NCBI RefSeq assembly: GCF_019704555.1
Contig: NZ_AP024745.1
Span: 4,162,501-4,226,500, forward strand
From: Actinoplanes sp. L3-i22
Lineage (GTDB): Bacteria; Actinomycetota; Actinomycetes; Mycobacteriales; Micromonosporaceae
Reading direction: 5' to 3'
Length of the DNA stretch: 64,000 nucleotides
A program made the position numbers and the translations under genes. The notes beneath the pieces are model-generated. The model ran no database searches and was not told where the DNA came from. It was given only the letters and a program-made list of their open reading frames with translations. Of this stretch, positions 7,423-16,073 are shown in pieces. Positions within the stretch are counted from its first letter, which is position 1; the number at the start of each line of letters is the position of its first letter.

Positions 7423-9125
7423 CCGGCGTCCACCGGATCGCGCCGCCCGCTCTCACCGCTCTGGCCTCGGCCTCGCCCGTGCTGGCCGGTCTGGGCCCGG
7501 CCCGGCTCAGCCGGCATCTGGTGCAGATCCGGGCGCTGGCCGACCAGGTGCGCGCGAGCGCGGCCGGCGCGGGGGAGCGGGCCGGGCTCGACGGCAGCCT
7601 GGCCGCGCTGGTCACCATCCAGCGGGCCGCCGAGGGCCCGGTCGCCGAGCTGCTCGGCGCGCCCGAGGTCGGGGCCTGGTCGGCGTGGTGCCTGCGCCGG
7701 CTGTTCGGGACGGTCAGCGACGCCGAGCCGCTGGTGACCGATCTTGCCCATCTCGGCGCGCTCGCGGTCACCGCCGCCGTGATCACCGGGCGGCGTGCCG
7801 AGGTGGTGGTGCCGGTGCGGGCCGGGTGGCTGGTGCTGCCGTCGCTGGGCCGGTTCCGGGTGACCCGGGCGCCGGGGTCCGCGCTGGCGCGGGCGCGGCG
7901 CGACGACTCCGGGCTGACCGTGGACGGCCCGGACGGCACGATGCACCTGGCCGTGGAGCGGGGCCGGCCGGCCGGCGCCGGGTGGGAGCCGATGCACCGG
8001 GTCCGCCTGGACGCCGACCCGCCGGTCGGCCTGGTGATCGACGACATCACGCCGTACCGGCGGCTCTACGGCTATCCGGCCAGCGACCGGCTGCCGCCGG
8101 AGGAGCTGGACCTGTGGCGCGACCTGGTGCACCGGGCGTGGCACCGGCTGCGCGGCCGGCACCGGCCGTGGGCCACCGCGTTCGGCCGGCTGATCAGCGT
8201 GCTGGCGCCGCTGGCCCCGCGCGCCACCGCGGAGGGGATCAGCTCCACCGCCCGCGACAGCATCGGCGCGATCGCGCTGACCCGGCCGGTCGATCCGCGC
8301 GAGCTGGCGGTGACGTTCGTGCACGAGCTGCAGCACAACTACGTCAACATCCTGCACGACATCGGGCCGCTGTTCCGGGCCGGCGGCGCCGAACGGCTCT
8401 ACTCGCCGTGGCGTGACGACCCGCGCCCGGTCGCCGGGCTGCTGCACGGCGCGGTCGCGTTCCTCGGCGTGGCCGACTTCTGGCGGCGCGAGCTCGGCGC
8501 CGGCGACCGGGTGGCCGAGCTGGAGTTCGCGGTGACGGCCGCGCAGGTCCGGATCGGGCACCGGACGCTGATGGGCTCGGCCGGTGACCTGACCGACGCC
8601 GGGCGGGCGCTGGCCGGCTCGATCGGGGCGACGCTCGACGAGCTGGAGGCGCAGCCGGTCGGCCCGGCGGTCCGGCGGGTCACCCGGGACATCGTCCGCG
8701 AGCACCGGGCGGCCTGGCAGGTCGCGCACCTGCCGCCGGCCGAGGACGAGGTGCTCGCGCTGCTGGCCGGCCGGGCGGTCGCGCCCGGGTGGGAGCGGCC
8801 GGGGACGGTCTCCGACCAGCCGCTGGTGCCGAGCCGGCTGCGGCAGCTGGCGCAGCGGTGGCTGACCCACGCGGACGTGAGCGGGGAGCGGGACTCGGCG
8901 ATGGACGTGGCGGCGATCGCCGGGCGCTACCGCGAGGCCGCGCGCGGCTACGCGGCGCGGCTGACCGTCGACCCCGCCGACGTGCGGGCGATCGCCGGGC
9001 TGGTGGTCAGCGCCGAGCGGCTCGGGCCGGCGCCGGTGCACCCGCAGGTGCTGGCCCAGGCGCTGCGCCGCACCGACGAGGCCGGGCGGGCCGAGATCCT
9101 GCGCCGGTGGACGGCGCCGGGGTGA
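7419..9125 (+). CDS. HExxH-type peptide beta-hydroxylase-like protein of the FxSxx cassette
   Basis: 568 residues. The signature FVHELQHNYVNILHD places HELQH at residues 302-306. Proteins with this motif next to radical SAM maturases form the family first annotated as an HEXXH peptide-modification domain and now regarded as alpha-ketoglutarate-dependent beta-hydroxylases. The region before it holds helical repeats; the C-terminus (RYREAARGYAARLTVDP) resembles a TPR-like helical pair. It is translationally coupled to fxsB by a 4-base overlap. It probably modifies the FQSAL end or another core residue of FxsA. The hydroxylase chemistry is family knowledge; the substrate assignment is inference. 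Confidence 0.87.
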   Translation: MTGVHRIAPPALTALASASPVLAGLGPARLSRHLVQIRALADQVRASAAGAGERAGLDGSLAALVTIQRAAEGPVAELLGAPEVGAWSAWCLRRLFGTVSDAEPLVTDLAHLGALAVTAAVITGRRAEVVVPVRAGWLVLPSLGRFRVTRAPGSALARARRDDSGLTVDGPDGTMHLAVERGRPAGAGWEPMHRVRLDADPPVGLVIDDITPYRRLYGYPASDRLPPEELDLWRDLVHRAWHRLRGRHRPWATAFGRLISVLAPLAPRATAEGISSTARDSIGAIALTRPVDPRELAVTFVHELQHNYVNILHDIGPLFRAGGAERLYSPWRDDPRPVAGLLHGAVAFLGVADFWRRELGAGDRVAELEFAVTAAQVRIGHRTLMGSAGDLTDAGRALAGSIGATLDELEAQPVGPAVRRVTRDIVREHRAAWQVAHLPPAEDEVLALLAGRAVAPGWERPGTVSDQPLVPSRLRQLAQRWLTHADVSGERDSAMDVAAIAGRYREAARGYAARLTVDPADVRAIAGLVVSAERLGPAPVHPQVLAQALRRTDEAGRAEILRRWTAPG

Positions 9126-9128
9126 GGC

Positions 9129-12100
9129 TCAGAGCGCCGGCGGCTCGATGTCGGCGTCGGTGCGGGTGCTGAGACCGACGTTGATCACCTCGGGGTGCCG
9201 GTCGCCGAGCACCATCCGCAGCCGGGTGATCGCGCCGCGGCGGCCGGCGCTGGCCTCGATGTGCTCGCCCTTGGCCTCCAGGTCCAGCGACAGGTTCGCC
9301 CGGGCCGCCAGCGTGTACGGATGATCTTCGCCGCGCACCCGCTCGGATCGGCTGCAGACGTCGCGGGAGAGCCGCAGCGCCTCGTCGACCCGGCCCTGAT
9401 CGGCGTAGAGCCCGGCCTGGTTGGCCAGCGCGCACAGCCGCCACTGGTGGTCGAGGCCGAGCTTGTCGCCCATCGTCTCCAGCGCCTGGCCGTTGACCTT
9501 CAGCGCCTCGTCCAGCCGGCCCTGGAGCCGGTGGATGATCGCGACGTCGACCATCGCGGCGAGCGTGAACGGGTGACTGCCGCCCAGGTTGATCCGGTAC
9601 GCCTCGGCGGCGGACAGCGCGTACTCCTCGGCCTCGTCGAGCTTGCCCGCCACGCGCAGCGTGTTGGCCAGCGTCAGCCGGGCGGCGAAGGTGTGGTCGT
9701 GGGTCTCGCCGAACTTCGCCTGGCAGGCCAGCAGCGCCGACTCGGCGGTCTCCAGCGCCTGGCCGTACAGGCCGTTCTTGCGCAGCAGGATGGCCTCGTT
9801 GCGCCGGCCCCGCAGCACGTCCAGGTGGCCCAGGTCGACCAGGCTCTCGTGGATGCGCAGCTTGCTGATCTGCAACGACAGCGCCTCGGCGTAGCGGCCC
9901 AGGCCGTACAGGTCGCGGGCCACGCCGGAGTAGGCCCACAGCATCCGTACGTCGTCCTCGCCGAACATGTCCGACAGCGTCCGCACGATCGACTCGTCCA
10001 GCTGGCGGGCGTCCTCGAACCGGCCGAGCAGCCGCAGGTCCACCGCCAGGTTGTTCGCCGAGCGCTGGGTGGCCGGATCGTTGTCGCCGAACTTCTCCTG
10101 GTAGGCGGCCAGGTTCGCCTCGTCGCGCTCGCGGGCCCGGCGGAAGTCACCGGCGATGCGCAGGTCGGCGCCGACGCTGTTGGCGGTGGCCAGGGTGTGC
10201 TCGTGGGTGGCCCCGAGCAGCTCGGTCATCCGTTCCAGGGTGTCCTTGTTGATCGCCGCGGCCCGGGGGAACTCGCCCTGCGCGCGCAGCGAGTTGGCCA
10301 GGTGCCGGTTGGCGACCAGCGTCATGATGTCGTTCACGCCGAGCATCTGGCTCCACGTGGTGACCGCCATCTCGCCCAGCGTCTGGCTCGCGGCGTAGTC
10401 GCCGACCGAGTACAGATAGCGGATCTGGTCCAGGAAGACCGTGCGGGCCTCCGGGTCCGGCGAGAACAGGATGCCGCTGGGGACCACGTGCGGGCTGATC
10501 TGGCGCAGCGACTGCCAGTTCTCCGGCACGTCCGGCTCGCCGGGGTTGGCCAGCGCCAGGATGCTGTGCGCGCCGCTGGTGTAGACCTGCCGATCCTGCT
10601 CGGACAGCTCGTCGCGCAGCAGATCGCGTACCAAAGAATGCACTTGAATGAGATTGCGTCCCGGGTCGAGGGTGGCCAGCGCGTGCCCGGCCATGTCCCG
10701 GATCGCGTTGCGCCGGGTCATCTCGGTGCGCACCTCGGTGGCCAGCGGCGCCGGCAGTTGCGCGCCGCGCCCGCGGATCAGCATCGGCACCGAGATCGGC
10801 TGCGAGCTCATCAGCGCGCAGATCGCGAACAGCTGCGCGGCGGCCGGCGACTTCGAGGCCAGCTCGCGGTAGGCGATCTGGAACGTCAGCGCGACCGACG
10901 ACGAATACCCCTCCGGGGTGCCCTCGCGCAGCACCCGGGTGGGTGTCTCGTCGAGCGCGGTCAGATACTCCTCGAGGGTCATGCCGCTCTCGATGTGCAC
11001 CGCGGCGGCCTGCTCCAGCGCGAGCGGCAGGTGCCCCAGCCGCCCGGCGAGCCGGCGGGCCTGGTCGTCGCTGAGGTCCGGCCACCGCTTGCGCAGCATC
11101 TGGACGCTCTCCGGCTCGGTGAACACGTCCACCGAGACCGTGGCGTCGTGACCCAGCCAGCGGTTCGACCGGGAGGTGACCAGCACGTGCCCGCGACCGG
11201 CGCGGGGACGGTACTCCTGGATGGTGTCCGGGGCGCCGGCGTTGTCGAAGATCAACAGCCAGCGTTCGTGGGTCTCGCCCTGGCGCAGCGCGTCCAGCAC
11301 GGCGCCGATGGTGTCCTCGGCGTCGACGCTCTCCGGCAGGCCGAGCCGGCGCGCCAGCGACACCAGCGAGCGGCGGATCGAGCTCGGCTCGTCCGCGGGG
11401 ACCCACCAGACCAGGTCGTACTCGTCGGCGTAGCGGTACGCGTACTCGGTGGCGATCTGGGTCTTGCCGACGCCGCCGTAGCCGTGCACGGCCTGCAGCA
11501 CCAGCGCCGGGGACGCCTCGTCGTGCAGCGAGCGCCGGATCGCCTCGAAGATCGAGTCCCGGCCGGCGAAGTGGCTGTTGCGGGGCGCGACACCACCCCA
11601 GACGGACACGGTGGAGCGCGGCGTCCGACGAACCCTGTCGTCCGACTCCTGCAGCGTCAAAGTGATCATCTTGCCGTCTCCATCTGCAGGGCGCGTTGGT
11701 GTCTCGCCGGGTGGCTCGGGCGTCACTTCCTCCGGACCGTCGTCCGCCGCCGCGGGCACCGTCAGCGAGGCACGGAAATCGGTGAGGGCGTCGCCCAGCT
11801 CGGGATCGTCGACAACTACGCGGTCGAGCGCGCCGAGGATCAAAGCGGACGTGTTCTGGTCCGAGAGCCGGCCGGCCAGCTCGACGTAGCGCACCGCGTC
11901 CAGCGTCCAGCCGCCGGCGCGGGTCAGCCGATCGAGCGCCTCCCGGGCGCCGGAGCAGCCGGCCAGCGGCCCGGCCAGCTCGGCCATGCCCGGCTGCGCG
12001 AGCACCTCGGCGTGCACCGAGGCGGGCAGCTGCGCGAGCAGACGGCGCAGCCGGTCCAGCGGGGTGGCCGGCGCCTCGTCGCTCTGCAAGGTCTTCACCA

Positions 12101-12416
12101 GGTCAGTGAACGTCACATAACCCGGGGTGCGGCCCAAAACGAGCCGGATGCCCATCGCCAGGTCGACCAGGCCACGCTCGGTCTCGATCGCGGCCTCGAG
12201 AATGTCGAAAGTGCGATAGGCCGGGGCGAAATGTTGCGGATGCAGGCTGCCGTGCGCGGTCTTGACCTGGTTGAGCACTTTGCGCCAGGTGCCCGGTTCC
12301 TCGAGCTCGGTGATCGCGTCGAGCGCGTCCCGCAGTTGCGAGCGCTGCTCCAGCGACAGCTCAGCGGCGGTCGGCGGGTCGCCGTCCGGGTTCGCGGCCG
12401 CATGCTGATCGCTCAC
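9129..12416 (-). CDS. fxsT: FxSxx-COOH system NB-ARC/TPR protein (FxsT type)
   Basis: About 1095 residues from GTG 12416; an ATG at 12461 in frame is an alternative, and neither has a strong ribosome site. Positions below count from the longer start. Residues 35-125 are a helical domain (ELSLEQRSQLRDALDAITEL) resembling effector-associated domains. The NB-ARC STAND module has a P-loop GYGGVGKT at 327-334, Walker B WLLIFDNAG at 401 and GHLPLAL at 476-482. From about 670 to the end run tetratricopeptide repeats of the kinesin-light-chain type (repeating LG..HP.TL..). This is the architecture of the FxSxx-COOH-system TPR protein. It converges on the HExxH gene with three bases between them. Its role is probably a nucleotide-switched sensor or scaffold. 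Confidence 0.9.
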   Translation of the reverse strand: MSDQHAAANPDGDPPTAAELSLEQRSQLRDALDAITELEEPGTWRKVLNQVKTAHGSLHPQHFAPAYRTFDILEAAIETERGLVDLAMGIRLVLGRTPGYVTFTDLVKTLQSDEAPATPLDRLRRLLAQLPASVHAEVLAQPGMAELAGPLAGCSGAREALDRLTRAGGWTLDAVRYVELAGRLSDQNTSALILGALDRVVVDDPELGDALTDFRASLTVPAAADDGPEEVTPEPPGETPTRPADGDGKMITLTLQESDDRVRRTPRSTVSVWGGVAPRNSHFAGRDSIFEAIRRSLHDEASPALVLQAVHGYGGVGKTQIATEYAYRYADEYDLVWWVPADEPSSIRRSLVSLARRLGLPESVDAEDTIGAVLDALRQGETHERWLLIFDNAGAPDTIQEYRPRAGRGHVLVTSRSNRWLGHDATVSVDVFTEPESVQMLRKRWPDLSDDQARRLAGRLGHLPLALEQAAAVHIESGMTLEEYLTALDETPTRVLREGTPEGYSSSVALTFQIAYRELASKSPAAAQLFAICALMSSQPISVPMLIRGRGAQLPAPLATEVRTEMTRRNAIRDMAGHALATLDPGRNLIQVHSLVRDLLRDELSEQDRQVYTSGAHSILALANPGEPDVPENWQSLRQISPHVVPSGILFSPDPEARTVFLDQIRYLYSVGDYAASQTLGEMAVTTWSQMLGVNDIMTLVANRHLANSLRAQGEFPRAAAINKDTLERMTELLGATHEHTLATANSVGADLRIAGDFRRARERDEANLAAYQEKFGDNDPATQRSANNLAVDLRLLGRFEDARQLDESIVRTLSDMFGEDDVRMLWAYSGVARDLYGLGRYAEALSLQISKLRIHESLVDLGHLDVLRGRRNEAILLRKNGLYGQALETAESALLACQAKFGETHDHTFAARLTLANTLRVAGKLDEAEEYALSAAEAYRINLGGSHPFTLAAMVDVAIIHRLQGRLDEALKVNGQALETMGDKLGLDHQWRLCALANQAGLYADQGRVDEALRLSRDVCSRSERVRGEDHPYTLAARANLSLDLEAKGEHIEASAGRRGAITRLRMVLGDRHPEVINVGLSTRTDADIEPPAL

Positions 12417-12461
12417 AACCCAGCCCTTTGCCCTCTCGCTTCGCGGTTGGCCCCTATCCAT

Positions 12462-12837
12462 CGCACCCTATCGAAGCGACACTGCCACGCCATCCGGCGT
12501 TCGTCCCAACCGCTCGAGCACCCGCGTAATAGTAGGGGGACCGACCAGCCGGACAAACCCGACACGTTCCCCTAACCGGTGATTCTCCACAGGAGAGCTT
12601 TTGAAGATCAACTTCAAGGTCTTCATTGCCTCGGTCCGCCGGGGTACAGATCGTCGCTCCCGCGGGGACCCTTGCGGGCTTCGCAAGGGCGCGGGGCGCC
12701 CAGAACACGAAACCCACAAGGGCGACGTCCGAGGGTGGTCGCGGTTTCAAAGAACCCACCCCCGGTTCACGGCATCCGCCGGTGACCGGCGTGTCTGGTT
12801 TGATGGCAGAGCCGCACCCGCCGCCTACGGAGGACTG
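12462..12837. other. Intergenic region with one strong hairpin
   Basis: No convincing gene. A perfect stem-loop lies at 12669-12689: CCCTTGCG, loop GGCTT, CGCAAGGG. It has no following T-run and lies about 150 bases before the threonine-synthase-like start, so it is an untranslated-leader structure or chance. The region holds the promoters of the divergent FxsT-type gene and of the PLP-enzyme gene; no known riboswitch class is recognisable. Confidence 0.4.
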
Positions 12838-13971
12838 ATGGGGAACCACACCGAACCGGTGCTGCTGGACCGGAGCGGCACCACCTACCCGGTCAGCGAC
12901 CGGCGCTGGCGCGGCGACGACGGCAGCCCGCTCATGCTGTCACCCCTTGCCGGGCTGACGCCGGATCAGATCGACCAGGGCGAGCGGTCACTGTGGCGCT
13001 ACCGGGCCGTCCTGCCCGTCGATCCTGGTCACCGCGTGAGTCTCGGCGAGGGCCTCACCCCGTTGATCGCGCTGGCGTGGGGTGGGCACCGGGTGCACTT
13101 CAAGCTGGAGTGGTTCAACCCCACGTCGTCGTTCAAGGACCGCGGCGTGTCGGTGATGGTGTCGCACCTGCGCGCACAGGGCGCCGACCGGGTGCTCGAG
13201 GACAGCTCCGGCAACGGCGGTGCCGCGGTCGCCGCCTACGCCGCCGCGGCCGGCCTCCGCGCGAAGATCATCGTGCCGGCGGCGACCAGCGCCCCGAAGA
13301 TCCTGCAGGCACGGGCCTTCGGCGCGGAGATCGAGCTCGTCGGCGGCACCCGCGACGAGGTCGGCGCCGAGGCCGTCCGGCAGTCGGCGCGGATCCCGTA
13401 CGCCAGCCACAACTGGCACCCGATGTTCCTCCAGGGCACCAAGACGATCGCGTACGAGATCTGGGAGAGCCTCGGCTTCACCGCCCCGGACAACGTGGTG
13501 CTCGTCGCCGGCGCCGGCAGCCAGATCCTCGGCTGCGACATCGCCTTCGCCGAGCTGCTCGCCGCCGGACAGATCGACCGGCTGCCCCGGCTGCTCGTCG
13601 GGCAGCCCGAGCACTGGGCCACCATCGCCGACACCGTCAACGGCGTCGACCGGGCCGGGCGCGGCGAGCGCGCGCCGACCGTCGCCGAAGGGGCGGCCAT
13701 CGCCACCCCGGTACGGCTGCCGGAGGCCGTCGAGGCCCTGCGTCGCTGCGGCGGCGCGGCCGTCGCCGTTTCCGAGGAGCAGATCCAGGGTGCGGTCCGC
13801 ACCCTGGCCGCCCGCGGCCTGTACGCCGAGCCGACCAGCGCCGTCGCGGCCGCCACGCTCGACCACTTCATCGCCGACGGCACGGTCACTCCCGATCAGA
13901 CGACCGTCGTCGTGCTCACCGGCTCAGGACTCAAGTCGGCCGACAAGATGGCCGACCTGATTCCGGCCTGA
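12838..13971 (+). CDS. Threonine synthase-like PLP enzyme
   Basis: 377 residues, fold-type II PLP enzyme. The ATG at 12838 follows GGAGGACTG. Lys100 in NPTSSFKDRG is the Schiff-base lysine, and SSGNGGAA at 123-130 is the phosphate-gripping loop, both in threonine-synthase form. VVVLTGSGLKS near the end is typical too. Threonine synthase converts O-phosphohomoserine to threonine. At 377 residues it is shorter than the roughly 420-aa form, and no homoserine genes are adjacent, so a paralogue acting on another substrate is possible. Call firm at family level, moderate for the reaction. Confidence 0.85.
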   Translation: MGNHTEPVLLDRSGTTYPVSDRRWRGDDGSPLMLSPLAGLTPDQIDQGERSLWRYRAVLPVDPGHRVSLGEGLTPLIALAWGGHRVHFKLEWFNPTSSFKDRGVSVMVSHLRAQGADRVLEDSSGNGGAAVAAYAAAAGLRAKIIVPAATSAPKILQARAFGAEIELVGGTRDEVGAEAVRQSARIPYASHNWHPMFLQGTKTIAYEIWESLGFTAPDNVVLVAGAGSQILGCDIAFAELLAAGQIDRLPRLLVGQPEHWATIADTVNGVDRAGRGERAPTVAEGAAIATPVRLPEAVEALRRCGGAAVAVSEEQIQGAVRTLAARGLYAEPTSAVAAATLDHFIADGTVTPDQTTVVVLTGSGLKSADKMADLIPA

Positions 13972-13987
13972 ACCGGACGCTCCGTCT

Positions 13988-14006
13988 GTCCGCTGTGGTG
14001 GCGGAC
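13988..14006 (+). terminator. Possible terminator hairpin after the PLP enzyme
   Basis: GTCCGC, loop TGTGGTG, GCGGAC, starting 17 bases after the stop. The stem is short and there is no T-run, as is usual for GC-rich actinomycete terminators. Confidence 0.4.
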
Positions 14007-14077
14007 GGCGTCTTCGGGGCGGAGGGGAGGACCTTGGAGGTCATATGATCGTCGGGCCTCGATGAAGGGATTCCACA

Positions 14078-14701
14078 ATGGATATCCGCCAAGCCGACCG
14101 GACCCGTCCCGTACCGCCGGCCGTGCCCGCCTCGCCGTCCTGGGCCTTACGAGCCCGCGTTCTGGCGCCGGCGCTCGCGCTCGCCGCCCTGATCGCCGCG
14201 CTGCTGCCCGGACAGCCGGCGTCAGCGGCACCGCCGACCATCCCCCCGAACTACCTGACGGCTGCGGCCGGCACCACCGTGTCGACCTCCATCAGTTCCG
14301 CCGTCGGCCTCGCGCAACTCGGTGTCACCGCGAATCTCAGTGAGACCAACGCGCCCCTGCAAGCCCGCTCGACCGACCCCGGACTGTGGGAACGATTCAC
14401 CTTCGTTTCCCAGGGAAGCGGCGCGTGGGCCATCCGCTCGGACGCCAACAACAAGTATGTGACGGCCAACCTCAGCGTTGCCAGCACGGATGCTCCGCTG
14501 CAGGCCCGCGCCACCACCGTCGGCTCGTGGGAGAAGTTCTACGTCTACGACAACGGTGACGCGACGAAGTCCCTCGTCTCGGAGGGGGCCCACCTGTTCG
14601 TCAGCGCGAACTACAGCGTGACCAACAACCCGTTGAGGGCTCGGGCCAACATCGTTGGATCATGGGAGAAGTTCTTCATCCCCGGCGTCCCCACCTCCTG
14701 A
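14078..14701 (+). CDS. Secreted beta-trefoil (fascin-like) protein
   Basis: 207 residues. Residues 1-50 form a long signal peptide with a hydrophobic core (VLAPALALAALIAALL) and a cleavage-like site ASAAPP. The mature part has three repeats of about 45 residues, each with the pattern (VTANLS....APLQARST) followed by (GLWERFTFV or GSWEKFYVY). Alternating strands with N-K-Y-V-T-A-N and S-W-E-K-F are typical of fascin-like beta-trefoils that bind sugars or protein partners outside the cell. No catalytic domain is attached, so it is a free-standing binding module. A strong terminator follows directly. Confidence 0.8.
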   Translation: MDIRQADRTRPVPPAVPASPSWALRARVLAPALALAALIAALLPGQPASAAPPTIPPNYLTAAAGTTVSTSISSAVGLAQLGVTANLSETNAPLQARSTDPGLWERFTFVSQGSGAWAIRSDANNKYVTANLSVASTDAPLQARATTVGSWEKFYVYDNGDATKSLVSEGAHLFVSANYSVTNNPLRARANIVGSWEKFFIPGVPTS

Positions 14702-14708
14702 CAACGAA

Positions 14709-14755
14709 TCCGCCGCCCGGCCTGCCTCGCCACCGTGGACAGGCCGGGCGGCGGA
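14709..14755 (+). terminator. Strong stem-loop terminator
   Basis: CCGCCGCCCGGCCTG at 14710-14724 pairs perfectly with CAGGCCGGGCGGCGG at 14740-14754, extended by a T-A pair; the loop is 15 bases. It begins eight bases after the stop of the beta-trefoil gene. Confidence 0.75.
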
Positions 14756-15150
14756 GTCAGTGGCCGCGGAAGGCCGCTTCCCGGGTCCGGTCGCGGCTGT
14801 TCAGGATGCCGATCGCGCATCACGCCTACGACCGCCCCGCGGTCGCCTCGTACTACTGCCGGTTCGGCCTACAGCCTCGGGCGCCCCGGCGCGCCTGTTG
14901 TCGGGAACGAGCGAATGTCGCATGTTGCCCGGCAATCCAAGGGGTCACCTTCTCGCCGTTCCTGGCCGCCCTGTCGGCGGCAAATGAGTAAACCCGCGAT
15001 ACGAGGCCTGGCTTGACGACGATGGTCAACCAGTCCTGGCTGAGTCCTGCATTGCTTGATATTTATTGCGCTCGGGGCCTGCCGGGAGCGGATATTCTGG
15101 CAGACCCCGCAGCGGGTGCTTGAAACCAGTTCCGATGCTGGACGCAAACC
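14756..15150. other. Intergenic, no gene seen
   Basis: About 395 bases between a terminator and the 3' end of the Ltp-domain gene. Short open frames exist on both strands but none has a ribosome site or recognisable domain. Base composition drops from about 15000 onward (ATTGCTTGATATTTATTGC), in step with the less GC-rich gene that follows. Confidence 0.35.
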
Positions 15151-15609
15151 TCAGAGACCGACCTTCTTTACGCCGTACCTGGCCTGCGCCGGGGTGAACC
15201 CCTCGAATTCCAACTGGTCGATGAGGCCCTGGCGTGAGAACGGCATAGTATTAAGGTAGGACGCCGCCATCCTGGCGGCCTGGGTGTTCCAGTTCGCATG
15301 CTGCTTGTCGACACCATAGGTCGCGATCTTGGTGCTAAAACCCTCGTACACCAGCTGGTGGATAAGGCCTTTGCGTGAGAACGGCATAGTCTTGAGGTAG
15401 GATGCCGCCATGCGCCGGGCGTTCTGCTGTGCGACTGACTCACTGGCCGCAGAATACGAAACAGGAGCGACCACGGATTTTGAAACTGTGGTGACAGCGC
15501 TGGTCACGACCGTATGAGCGGCGATGGGCTGGGCCTGCGCCGGCGCCGCGGCGCCGATGAGCCCCACGGCGAGAAATGCTGTCGACACGGAGACCAAAAC
15601 CTTCTTCAA
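15151..15609 (-). CDS. Secreted protein with two Ltp-type domains
   Basis: 152 residues. A signal peptide (MKKVLVSVSTAFLAVGLIG, cleavage near AQAQP) is followed by two copies of a roughly 45-residue helical repeat: AARMAASYL.TMPFSR.GLI.QL..EGF....A.YGV. This matches the host-cell-surface Ltp repeat (Pfam Lipoprotein_Ltp), first described in a streptococcal phage superinfection-exclusion lipoprotein and widespread in actinobacterial secreted proteins. There is no lipobox, so it is secreted rather than lipid-anchored. Codon use is AT-richer than the surroundings, which hints at transfer. Role in the host is unknown. Confidence 0.85.
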   Translation of the reverse strand: MKKVLVSVSTAFLAVGLIGAAAPAQAQPIAAHTVVTSAVTTVSKSVVAPVSYSAASESVAQQNARRMAASYLKTMPFSRKGLIHQLVYEGFSTKIATYGVDKQHANWNTQAARMAASYLNTMPFSRQGLIDQLEFEGFTPAQARYGVKKVGL

Positions 15610-16073
15610 AACCAGCTCCTAAAATGACTTGGTGTGGTGTGCGCTGCTCCGCCTTAATCGGAGGCACTTGGACTGAGTTGAGGTTCGCTGCAGGGATGTC
15701 GCGGGAATAGGCGAAGATCGCATCTACGAGGGTGCGGCCGGAGGTGCGCAACACCAATGCTTCTGGCAGGAGTGTGCCCGGAAGAAGGCCGATGGCGGCG
15801 CGAACTCACTCATCGGCACCTGCTGGGCGCAGACTGACTTGCCAGGCGCGAGACGCCGCTTGGCTACGACGGAACGGTAGCGGCGACGTCAGCTCGCCTG
15901 CCCTACCGCGGAAACGAGCACACTACGGCGGCGAGAACACCTGGCGGCCCCGGGCGCGGACTGGCGGTTCTGTGGTGGCGTCCGCGAAGCCGAAGTCGTT
16001 CATCCGGAGTCCTAAAGAGGGCCGGCATGGGCCCGATGGCGAGAGCATCGACTCGACAACCGGGAGGTCCGTT
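15610..16073. other. Intergenic, no gene seen
   Basis: 464 bases between the divergent starts of the Ltp-domain gene and the DUF2510 gene. A long plus-strand frame continues upstream of 16074 but shows no domain and no start with a ribosome site. Presumably promoter DNA for both genes. Confidence 0.35.

Noticed and set aside
9195..12575. Long plus-strand open frame of 1126 codons
   Set aside because: Antisense to the FxsT-type gene. The frame reads as Arg/Gly/Ala/Val-rich sequence without domains, the usual shadow of high-GC coding DNA.
12580..12837. Riboswitch before the threonine-synthase-like gene
   Set aside because: Only one hairpin (12669-12689) is evident; no known riboswitch consensus could be recognised.
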